A stretch of DNA of 64,000 nt from Flavobacteriales bacterium. GTDB lineage: Bacteria > Bacteroidota > Bacteroidia > Flavobacteriales_G > Salibacteraceae. Below are positions 1-6,945 of this stretch, piece after piece. The notes under the pieces are model-generated. The model searched no databases, was not told the origin of the DNA, and was given only the letters and a program-made list of their open reading frames with translations. How positions within the stretch are numbered: position 1 is the first letter of the stretch; each line of letters begins with the position of its first letter. The position numbers were made by a program, and so were the translations under genes. The stretch spans positions 62,001 through 126,000 of the forward strand of contig JABJJW010000024.1 in the NCBI GenBank assembly GCA_018660685.1, read 5' to 3'.

Positions 1-158
1 TGGGAGGTAATCAATCCCAGTGCGAATACGAGGTAGATGCCTCCGATCAAGTCAACCGTAAGTTCGGTCCCGGAGAGAATGAACACCGAAGTGGAAATCA
101 AAATATACAGCGACCAGCCAATAAGCTGAGCCTTGTAATAATATCTCGATGTTTCCAT
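1..158 (-). CDS. N-terminus of a membrane protein, probably a sensor histidine kinase (partial)
   Basis: Only the first 52 or so codons lie in the window; the gene runs off the left edge. Reading the minus strand from the ATG at 158 gives METSRYYYKAQLIGWSLYIL, followed by two hydrophobic stretches. The aromatic/QLIGW opening followed by membrane helices is typical of Bacteroidota LytS/YehU-type sensor kinases (His_kinase family with no periplasmic sensor), but the kinase domain itself is not visible, so this is inference. It is divergent from acpH and has its own promoter at 164-192. Confidence 0.5.
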   Translation of the reverse strand, partial: METSRYYYKAQLIGWSLYILISTSVFILSGTELTVDLIGGIYLVFALGLITS

Positions 159-163
159 GTATT

Positions 164-192
164 CAAAAGTAGAAGGGTCAATTAAATCACAA
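164..192 (-). promoter_or_regulatory. Bacteroidota-type promoter for the left-edge membrane gene
   Basis: On the minus strand there is a TTG at 192-190, an 18-nt spacer, and TACTTTTG at 171-164, matching the known Bacteroidota -33/-7 pattern (TTG, 17-20 nt, TAnnTTTG). The -7 box ends only 5 nt before the ATG at 158, so the transcript would begin at or very near the start codon. Confidence 0.6.
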
Positions 193-237
193 CTTGTTCT
201 TTACACGACTGGAAAGTATGTGAGAGAAACGGTATAG

Positions 238-245
238 TACATTTG
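238..245 (+). promoter_or_regulatory. TAnnTTTG -7 box of acpH
   Basis: TACATTTG is a full match to the Bacteroidota -7 consensus and lies 4 nt before the GTG start at 250. No convincing -33 TTG is visible. The placement implies a leaderless or nearly leaderless transcript and supports GTG 250 as the true start. Confidence 0.45.
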
Positions 246-249
246 GTTA

Positions 250-834
250 GTGAATTACCTCGCCCATTTCTACTTAGCTGCTCCCGAACCCGATCTAATG
301 TTCGGAAACTACATTGGTGATGGCGTCAAAGGGAGTGATTTTTCGAGGTATACAGCTGATGTGGTGAGAGGTATTAAGTTTCACCGATTTATTGATTCAT
401 TCACCGATACGCATGAAATTGTATCTGACGCCAAGAAGCTATTTTATCCTACTCAAGCCAAATTCAGTGGGGTGGTTGTAGATGTATTATTTGATCATAT
501 GTTGGCAATCAACTGGTCTACTTATCACAAGGACAAGTTGGCCGATTTTGCAGAATTCTGCTACGCCACTGTTGGAAAGAAAAGTGAAGACATGCCACTG
601 CGTTCATCTCGGTTCTACCAGTACATGACAGGGAATGATATCCTATCGAACTATGCCACCCGCAGTGGGATTGAAAGCGTTTTTAGAGGAATGGATTCCC
701 GTACGAGTTATCATTCAAACATGCGCGAATCGATCAAAGCTTTAAGTGAAATTGAAGATGAGTTTGAAGAATTATTTGATCGATTTTTTCCTGTTTTGGT
801 TGACGAATGCAGCGAATGGAAAAGCCGAAACTGA
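250..834 (+). CDS. acpH: ACP phosphodiesterase family protein (DUF479)
   Basis: Predicted acyl-carrier-protein phosphodiesterase, the family that removes the 4'-phosphopantetheine arm from holo-ACP. The 194-aa product starts MNYLAHFYLA and shows the family hallmarks GNYIGDGVKG (about residues 19-28), HRFIDSFTDTH (about 45-55) and DHMLA (about 82-86), whose His and Asp residues form the metal-dependent active site. Length fits the family. The start is GTG, supported by the promoter box 4 nt upstream. The 3' end overlaps mnmD by 28 bp in another frame, so the two are probably cotranscribed. The Bacteroidota members have little direct biochemistry, so substrate identity is inferred from the family. 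Confidence 0.85.
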   Translation: MNYLAHFYLAAPEPDLMFGNYIGDGVKGSDFSRYTADVVRGIKFHRFIDSFTDTHEIVSDAKKLFYPTQAKFSGVVVDVLFDHMLAINWSTYHKDKLADFAEFCYATVGKKSEDMPLRSSRFYQYMTGNDILSNYATRSGIESVFRGMDSRTSYHSNMRESIKALSEIEDEFEELFDRFFPVLVDECSEWKSRN

Positions 835-1484
835 GTCCGGTAATTGTGGTCAGCGAAGATGGTTCGCACACACTCAAGGTGCCTGAACTCAAGGAGCGCT
901 ATCATTCTCACAAAGGAGCTATCCAAGAAAGTCAGCATGTCTTTATTCAAATGGGTGCCAATGCACATGAAAAAGAACAACTAAATATTCTTGAAATTGG
1001 TTTTGGAACTGGTCTGAACGTTCTAATGACTGTTTTGGAAAAAGGCAAGCAGGTTATCTATCACACGCTGGAACCTTTCCCCCTCGACCCCGAAATGGTT
1101 GAGAAACTGAATTATCCAGAACAAATAGGAGGTGATTCGTTATCTATTTTCGAAAAAATCCATGATGTTCCATGGGAGAAAACTTCTGACATCAATGATC
1201 AGTTCAGCTTGTGCAAATTCAAGATAGGCCTTCAAGATTTTGTTCCAACGCAGCTTTACGACTTGATTTACTACGACGCCTTTGCACCGCACGCCCAGCC
1301 AGAGCTTTGGGAATCTTGGGTGTGGGAAAAACTAATGAGAATTTTGAACCCAGAAGGTATGATTGTCACTTATTGCGCTAAAGGACAAGTCCGACGCGAC
1401 ATGCAGAGTGCAGGCTTTCAAGTTGAACGCGTACCTGGGCCTCCGGGTAAAAGAGAAATGCTCAGAGCAACTAAAGTTGAGTAA
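807..1484 (+). CDS. mnmD: tRNA U34 methyltransferase MnmD (MnmC2-like)
   Basis: SAM-dependent methyltransferase of the DUF752/MnmC family, which performs the last methylation of 5-aminomethyl-2-thiouridine at the tRNA wobble position. In E. coli the domain is fused to an FAD oxidase in MnmC; Bacteroidota carry the stand-alone form seen here (225 aa). The SAM-binding motif is ILEIGFGTGLNVLMT (about residues 60-74). LIYYDAFAPHAQPELW (about 152-167) is the family's catalytic loop with the DAFxP signature. Starts at ATG 807 or ATG 816 (MEKPKL) are both possible. It overlaps acpH upstream and the NUDIX gene downstream, so it sits in a tight three-gene unit. Confidence 0.85.
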   Translation: MQRMEKPKLSPVIVVSEDGSHTLKVPELKERYHSHKGAIQESQHVFIQMGANAHEKEQLNILEIGFGTGLNVLMTVLEKGKQVIYHTLEPFPLDPEMVEKLNYPEQIGGDSLSIFEKIHDVPWEKTSDINDQFSLCKFKIGLQDFVPTQLYDLIYYDAFAPHAQPELWESWVWEKLMRILNPEGMIVTYCAKGQVRRDMQSAGFQVERVPGPPGKREMLRATKVE

Positions 1485-1941
1485 TCGGAGGTTTAACATA
1501 CGAGTCTATGGGATTGTTGTGAACGATAAAAATGAACTGCTCGTGAGTGATGAATTAATCAAAGGAATGCAGTTCACCAAATTTCCCGGTGGGGGATTGG
1601 AATGGGGAGAAGGCTTGATTGAGTGCCTGAAGCGCGAGTTTATAGAGGAGCTTAATCAGCAAATCGAGGTCATTTCTCACTTCTATACCACCGACTACTT
1701 CCAGCAATCTGCGTTTCGAGAGGAGGATCAATTGATCAGCGTGTATTATAGTGTTGCTCTCACAGGCAAAACAGGATTTACTACCAAAGCCAAAAAATTT
1801 GATTTCCCTGATGAACTTGGTAATCCGAATGAAATCCAGCGATGGGTTCCGATTCGTGAATTGATGGTGGGAGATTTTAAATGGCCAGTGGACAAGGTGG
1901 TTGCTCAAAGATTGATTGAGCAATATGCCTTATCGGATTAA
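1477..1941 (+). CDS. NUDIX hydrolase
   Basis: Small hydrolase of nucleoside-diphosphate-linked substrates; the exact substrate cannot be told. The NUDIX box is clear: GGLEWGE, seven residues, then REFIEEL, giving G-x5-E-x7-REUxEE with the usual following Gly replaced by Asn. The frame is open back to 1363, but that would put over 100 bases inside mnmD. The domain begins at FNIRVYG, and TTG 1477, whose TTGAGTAA overlaps the mnmD stop, is the best start (154 aa). No ATG is available in this frame near the domain. The 3' end overlaps the convergent gene by 12 bp. Confidence 0.8.
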   Translation: MSNRRFNIRVYGIVVNDKNELLVSDELIKGMQFTKFPGGGLEWGEGLIECLKREFIEELNQQIEVISHFYTTDYFQQSAFREEDQLISVYYSVALTGKTGFTTKAKKFDFPDELGNPNEIQRWVPIRELMVGDFKWPVDKVVAQRLIEQYALSD

Positions 1942-4815
1942 GGATACATGCCCTTCCTGACGTTGCTGTCTTCCGTTTTCCCTGTGGTACGTTGCTCTCC
2001 AGAAGAATGTGTTGATTGGTGAATCGTTCGCTTTTACCTCAAAATTCCCATCCCAACCAAATGTGATGTCATTGCTCTCAAAGATGAGATGGCCCCATTG
2101 ATCAAAAATTTCCAGTTGATAGTCATAGACATTGTGCCCATAAAGCCGAAACGAATCGTTGATCTGATCATTGTCCGGGGTGAAGGCGTTGGGCGCATAT
2201 AGCAATGATTGACAATCAGAGTTAACGATTACGGTGTCATAATTAAGACAGCCTTCTGGGCTCTTTACCTCAAGATAAAAGGTGTCGAGTTCGGTGCTAA
2301 TCACCCTTGGGTTTTGAGCGCCAGGATTGCTCACTTTGAACGCCGGCTCCCAAGTTATGGTATCATCAATTCCGGCGGTTACCTCTCCACCTAAGTAAAC
2401 AACTTGCATGTTGCAATTCTGAATGTCCTCACCCGCATCGACATATGGTAGAGGATAAACTACTGCTAATGTTCGTGCTGACTTTTCACAACCCAAACTG
2501 TCAGTCACGGTTAATTTCATATTCGTTGGGGAAGAAGGGAAAGCCAGTGTGTTGGCCGAATCAGGAGTCATCGCAAATTCTGCTGGAGACCAGGAATAGC
2601 TTCCCTCGCTTACAATAGACTTTAAGCTGATAGTGTCTTGATCGCAGATCGGCTGAACCTTTAATACTTGCACTTCTGGTAGGGGCTTCACCTCGATGTT
2701 AAATCCTACTCGGCTAACACACCCGTTCGTATCCGTTCCAGTAATGGTGAAACTATCTGATTCCTCAGGACTCATCATTGATGAACTCTTGTTAGGGTTG
2801 AAAACCCCATCGGAAGGGGACCAGTTATAATGCTCTAAACCTCCATTGACTCTTACAAATCCTGTGTCATCGTAGCAGATATAGGCTGGAACCTCTTTGA
2901 CTTCGAGAACAGGCAAAGGATTCACTAATACTTTAATCTTGTCCATGTCTTCACAACCGTTGATGTCTGTGACCAGAAGTGTATAAGTCGTCGATGTGTC
3001 TGGTGAGGCATCCGGTCTGGGAGCGGCTGTTGTGTCAATTAATCCAGCAGACGGAGACCAGAGAAATAACGCACCGGCAGGCCCGCTCGGTGATCCTCCG
3101 AGGGTCGTAATATCCCCGAGACAGATTGTGTCATTTGGTCCTGCTTTAGCTTCCGGTAAATCATTAACTAGTAGAAATAGACTCGCTTCACTTACACAAT
3201 CATTGCTGTCTGTAATGCTCACTTCATAGAACCTTGAGTACTTCGAAAAACAGAATGGGTCTGGAATATTTGGATCCGTAAGCCCAGTAGATGGGGACCA
3301 TTGATAGCTCACACCACCAAAAGCCGAAAAATGGGCGGTGTCTCCATCGCAAATCGCCGTATCTGATCCGGCAGAAAAGGGGGCGATTTCATAAGTGTAA
3401 ACAGTAACTGTATCGCGGGATTGACATCCACCTGGACCGGTTCCTACCACAATATAATCAGTGGTAGAATCGGGTCTCACAATAGGGTTTTGAATATTGA
3501 TATTGTTGATCTTATAGTTCGGTGACCATTGATAACTGAGGGCTCCGCTAGCAACCAATGAATCCTTCGTTCCTGGACAGATTACGGAATCAATAGAAAT
3601 GGCGCTCACTATTGGCAGCGGAGTGACAGCGAGTTCAAATGTTGTGTCATTCACACATCCGAGTGAGTCAACGGCATCAATAAAATATAATGTTGTGTCA
3701 TCTGGAAACGCCAGAACTGTATCACCGTTGTTCATGTCAATGATCAAACTATCGACCGGTGCCCAGGTATAAGTGTAATAATTTGGAACGGTGAGTTGCT
3801 CAGATTCGCCAACACATATTTGGGCTGGATTTGGTGAAACCAAGATTACTGGAAGCTGATTGACGGTCACCGTGGAATATGCCGTGTCAGTGCACCCTAA
3901 ATAATCAGTCACCTCTAAGAATACTTGATATATTCCTGGAGCGGAATAAAGGTGTTGTCCATTCGTGTCAGTACTTGTATTGCCATCCCCAAAATCCCAG
4001 TACCATCCTGTCAATGTGTTGTTGACCGGTAAACCGGCGACATTTTCGCACGAGTCACTTAAGGCAATGAATTTTGCCGTATCTCCTAAGCAAACGTTCG
4101 GAGTCAAGACTTCAAATGCTGCTGCAACTCGATAGGAGAAATTTGAATAGTTTACGTTGGATAATGAGTAGTTGTAGAACCCAAACCTTCCTGGAGGAAA
4201 ACATCCATAAACGTCAAAAATGGTATCTCCATCAACAGATATTACTACACGAGTATTAGTATAGGTTAACGCAAACGAATAAGTCTGAAGATCATTCCAG
4301 CCCAGCGTATTGCCATAATTACTTGCTATTAAATCTACGTACGGACCTGCGTTGGCTGAAAATGCTTGCGGAAGATTGGTGACGGGACCATCGACTCTGG
4401 AGAGTGAGAATCCTTCTTGTCCTAGGTAGCCGCCGAAGTTTTGATTTTGTTGTTTCCAATCGAAAAGATAAAAATCGAAATTGCTTGGACTTACTGTATC
4501 TGGATCAATGTAGCCAAACACGAAACCAATCCAATCGTCATCGTTTGTTGTGGCGACTTGAATATCTCCTGTGATGATGACATTGATGAAACTATCCGGA
4601 CTGACATAAAAAGTTGGATCACCGTTAATGGTTTGATTTACAGTGTTGCCACCGTTCGTTACAACCCAATTTCCATTGTTGGTATCACCTTCTTCAATCC
4701 ACGTTCCGAGGTCGATACTATCGGCGCATTGCCCAAATGCTTCCTTCTCTGAGTAGATTGAGAGGAAGAGAATTAGGCTAATAGCTAGCGTATATCTCAG
4801 GCTTGAAAATCGCAT
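1930..4815 (-). CDS. Secreted multidomain protein: TSP-C-like lectin, PKD/Ig-like repeats, T9SS type B sorting domain
   Basis: A 961-aa exported protein. Residues 1-28 form a signal peptide. Residues about 35-228 resemble the thrombospondin C-terminal (L-type-lectin-like) domain: the string DDDWIGFVFGY, then FYLFDWKQ, then GRFGFYNYS near the end are its typical landmarks. Residues about 268-322 are a PKD domain (WYWDFGDGNTS, then YQVFLEVTD). Five or six Ig/PKD-like modules with the recurring SYQWSPS/NYNWSPS motif follow. Residues about 870-961 (YAPNAFTPDNDQINDSF to the end) are the gliding-motility-type (type B, CHU_C/TIGR04131) C-terminal sorting domain, so it is exported by T9SS and probably displayed on the surface. 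Ligand unknown. It stands alone: 12-bp convergent overlap with the NUDIX gene, and a 123-bp gap upstream. Confidence 0.88.
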   Translation of the reverse strand: MRFSSLRYTLAISLILFLSIYSEKEAFGQCADSIDLGTWIEEGDTNNGNWVVTNGGNTVNQTINGDPTFYVSPDSFINVIITGDIQVATTNDDDWIGFVFGYIDPDTVSPSNFDFYLFDWKQQNQNFGGYLGQEGFSLSRVDGPVTNLPQAFSANAGPYVDLIASNYGNTLGWNDLQTYSFALTYTNTRVVISVDGDTIFDVYGCFPPGRFGFYNYSLSNVNYSNFSYRVAAAFEVLTPNVCLGDTAKFIALSDSCENVAGLPVNNTLTGWYWDFGDGNTSTDTNGQHLYSAPGIYQVFLEVTDYLGCTDTAYSTVTVNQLPVILVSPNPAQICVGESEQLTVPNYYTYTWAPVDSLIIDMNNGDTVLAFPDDTTLYFIDAVDSLGCVNDTTFELAVTPLPIVSAISIDSVICPGTKDSLVASGALSYQWSPNYKINNINIQNPIVRPDSTTDYIVVGTGPGGCQSRDTVTVYTYEIAPFSAGSDTAICDGDTAHFSAFGGVSYQWSPSTGLTDPNIPDPFCFSKYSRFYEVSITDSNDCVSEASLFLLVNDLPEAKAGPNDTICLGDITTLGGSPSGPAGALFLWSPSAGLIDTTAAPRPDASPDTSTTYTLLVTDINGCEDMDKIKVLVNPLPVLEVKEVPAYICYDDTGFVRVNGGLEHYNWSPSDGVFNPNKSSSMMSPEESDSFTITGTDTNGCVSRVGFNIEVKPLPEVQVLKVQPICDQDTISLKSIVSEGSYSWSPAEFAMTPDSANTLAFPSSPTNMKLTVTDSLGCEKSARTLAVVYPLPYVDAGEDIQNCNMQVVYLGGEVTAGIDDTITWEPAFKVSNPGAQNPRVISTELDTFYLEVKSPEGCLNYDTVIVNSDCQSLLYAPNAFTPDNDQINDSFRLYGHNVYDYQLEIFDQWGHLIFESNDITFGWDGNFEVKANDSPINTFFWRATYHRENGRQQRQEGHVSLIR

Positions 4816-4938
4816 TAATTCAGCGTTGGAGCTAGTGGTTCGGTCCTCGGCGTGAAGGTAGGATACGCGATTAACTTATCAGTTGTTGCGTCTATTAAAA
4901 AAACGTTGAAAAAACCGAAATAGTTGCCTGAGCTTAAA

Positions 4939-5529
4939 CTATTGTTCTTCAATTAAATATCCGACATCGAATCTTCGTTCGACAATCTGCGCTATTTTTT
5001 GAAAAAGCTGCATGGGTCTAAACGAACCCCATGCGAAGTCATTGAGTGGGCCACCAGAAATGAAATAATTGTCGATTGCTACTTGTTTAAAATCGTCTAG
5101 AATGTGCTGGCGAAAGTTGAGCATAACAACCCATCCATCTTCAATATCATCAAACCACTCTTCGTAGTAACTGTCATCGGAACTATGAAAGCTCAAAACA
5201 TTGTCACCAATCAACACGAACTTATTGATGCCCTCGTCAATGAGAATATCAATGACTTCTCTTTTTAATGTCATCACATCATTATACAGCGTGTCGTTCC
5301 ATTCACCAAGAAGCTCAATGATTGCATATCCGTCCTCATATTCAGCGAAGAGGATTTTTACGAAAAGTGTAGAAGACCCAATATTGTCCCATTGCGGGTG
5401 AATGAGGTGATCGTAAATGGCATCAGTAAAATATACTTCAGAGTAGGCCCTACCATGGAATGGCGACCTAAAATCTTCCTCGGCAGTGTAGAGGTTTCTC
5501 CAATTGAAGTATGGTTCGATGCTGTGCAC
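4939..5529 (-). CDS. Conserved hypothetical protein
   Basis: Product of 196 aa, soluble, acidic and rich in aromatic residues, with no signal peptide or membrane helix. I do not recognise a named family. The body has a regular alternation of hydrophobic strands and helices (for example FVLIGDNVLSF near residues 103-113) suggesting one compact alpha/beta domain. The start is GTG 5529; a perfect TAnnTTTG box lies 4 nt upstream, which supports this start and suggests monocistronic, leaderless transcription. murQ ends 65 bp upstream on the same strand. Confidence 0.7.
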   Translation of the reverse strand: MHSIEPYFNWRNLYTAEEDFRSPFHGRAYSEVYFTDAIYDHLIHPQWDNIGSSTLFVKILFAEYEDGYAIIELLGEWNDTLYNDVMTLKREVIDILIDEGINKFVLIGDNVLSFHSSDDSYYEEWFDDIEDGWVVMLNFRQHILDDFKQVAIDNYFISGGPLNDFAWGSFRPMQLFQKIAQIVERRFDVGYLIEEQ

Positions 5530-5533
5530 GATG

Positions 5534-5541
5534 CAAAATTA
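5534..5541 (-). promoter_or_regulatory. TAnnTTTG -7 box of the 4939-5529 gene
   Basis: Minus strand reads TAATTTTG, 4 nt before the GTG at 5529. No -33 TTG is visible at the normal distance. Confidence 0.4.
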
Positions 5542-5594
5542 CGGAGCCTAGTAAAATGCAGTGATTAATAGAACGTTAAAGTTTTGGTATTGAC

Positions 5595-6413
5595 TTAAGA
5601 AGAAGACTTGATGTACGAAGTCACAGCGGCTCTCACACTGCCTTCTTGGAGGAGCAGCGCATTCGCTTCATCATATCCCAGGCCAGTTTCTGCAATGACC
5701 ATTTTGGTTCCTCGGTCAACAAGCTTGTCATTGCTGAGTTGCATGTCCACCATTTTATTTCCCTTCACTCTGCCTAGTTTAACCATGACCGATGTCGTGA
5801 TCATGTTTAAGGTTAGTTTTTGTGCCGTTCCAGCTTTCATCCGTGTGCTACCAGTTACAAATTCAGGGCCGACAACCACTTCAACGGGAAAGTCAGAAAC
5901 ATGTGAAACAGGGGCATCCGGATTACACGTAATACACCCTGTAGAGATGCCATTATCACGACATTGCCGAAGTCCCCCAACAACATATGGAGTGGTTCCT
6001 GACGCTGCAATTCCGATCACGATATCTTTTGGTGACACGGACTGGCCTTGTAAGTCTTTCCAACCCTGATTAGGATCGTCCTCTGCGAATTCAACAGCCT
6101 TTCTGATAGCACTATCACCGCCCGCAATAATTCCAATAACAAGTCCATGAGGAACACCATATGTCGGAGGACATTCACTAGCGTCGACAATACCCAATCG
6201 GCCGCTTGTGCCCGCACCAATGTAGAATAATCGACCTCCGTCTCGAAGTCGTTGAAAAACGACCTCAGCGAGCTTTTCAATTTCAGGGATGACCTTTTCA
6301 ATGGCGAGAGGAACGGACTTATCCTCTCGGTTCATATTCTTGAGAAGTTCGGAGAAACTCATGTTCTCGAGCTGGTCATAGTTGGAAGACGACTCAGTAA
6401 TGCGGTTAGTCAT
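5595..6413 (-). CDS. murQ: N-acetylmuramic acid 6-phosphate etherase
   Basis: Cytoplasmic enzyme of peptidoglycan recycling that cleaves the lactyl ether of MurNAc-6-phosphate to give GlcNAc-6-phosphate. The 272-aa product has the SIS fold and the signature residues: RLFYIGAGTSGRLGIVDASE (about 61-80), IIAGGDSAI (about 95-103), the catalytic-Glu segment AVEFAEDD (about 106-113), IAASGTTPYV (about 134-143) and VTGSTRMKAGTAQK (about 185-198). It is shorter than the roughly 300-aa E. coli enzyme at the C-terminus, as is usual in Bacteroidota. It overlaps the upstream methyltransferase gene by 8 bp, so the two are probably cotranscribed. Confidence 0.93.
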   Translation of the reverse strand: MTNRITESSSNYDQLENMSFSELLKNMNREDKSVPLAIEKVIPEIEKLAEVVFQRLRDGGRLFYIGAGTSGRLGIVDASECPPTYGVPHGLVIGIIAGGDSAIRKAVEFAEDDPNQGWKDLQGQSVSPKDIVIGIAASGTTPYVVGGLRQCRDNGISTGCITCNPDAPVSHVSDFPVEVVVGPEFVTGSTRMKAGTAQKLTLNMITTSVMVKLGRVKGNKMVDMQLSNDKLVDRGTKMVIAETGLGYDEANALLLQEGSVRAAVTSYIKSSS

Positions 6414-6900
6414 TGAAATCTATTTCTGCTGCCTCGCCAATGGGAATCCATCTCGGCACAGCATTCTTGTACTTCAAATATGCTTCACCGAATTGCTCTG
6501 TCAATTGACGTTCTTCCCAAAAGATCAACCAACTATGGTTTATTAGTGCAAACAAAACTGTCCAGGTTAGCAGATGAAAAGAGGTGAAGAGAATGGTCTC
6601 ACCCAGTAACACGGTAATTACGCCTATAATCATTGGGTTTCGAACAAACCGATAGGGTCCCATGACTACCAGTTTTTGAGTTGGATCCCAAGGAGCTAAT
6701 GTTCCTTGTCCATACGCTACAAAAAGCGCATTTGTCCATGCTAAAAATGACATTCCAATAAGTATGAGGAGCATGCCCAATACAACCGAAGAAATGTTTC
6801 GGATTAAAAGTGGATCGAACCAAGTGTGAATGGCCCATGGAACAACAACCAACACAACAAGCGGTAGAATAAATGATCGGGTGATTTTCCAAGGAGACAT
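6406..6900 (-). CDS. Isoprenylcysteine carboxyl methyltransferase / phospholipid methyltransferase family membrane protein
   Basis: Integral membrane methyltransferase-like protein of about 164 aa with four or so hydrophobic helices. The C-terminal half carries the ICMT/PEMT SAM-binding signature: GPYRFVRNPMIIGV (about residues 80-93), LGETILFTS, then EERQLTEQFGEAYLKYKNAVPRW (about 129-151). Its substrate in bacteria is not known. I place the start at ATG 6900; the preceding TTG 6903 is also open. A box differing from TAnnTTTG by one base lies 4 nt upstream of 6900, which supports that choice. Head-to-head with the fusion gene at 6946 and overlapping murQ downstream. Confidence 0.75.
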   Translation of the reverse strand: MSPWKITRSFILPLVVLVVVPWAIHTWFDPLLIRNISSVVLGMLLILIGMSFLAWTNALFVAYGQGTLAPWDPTQKLVVMGPYRFVRNPMIIGVITVLLGETILFTSFHLLTWTVLFALINHSWLIFWEERQLTEQFGEAYLKYKNAVPRWIPIGEAAEIDFND

Positions 6901-6945
6901 CAATCAAAGTTCAACAATCTGTGTATAATAGCATTCATTTGCAAC

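Noticed and set aside
1363-1476. Upstream extension of the NUDIX gene
   Set aside because: It would run about 120 bases inside mnmD with a composition unlike NUDIX proteins; the domain starts directly after TTG 1477.
4816-4938. A-rich gap between the secreted lectin-like protein and the upstream hypothetical gene
   Set aside because: Contains A and T runs but no hairpin with a U-tract, no TAnnTTTG box and no small frame with conserved features.
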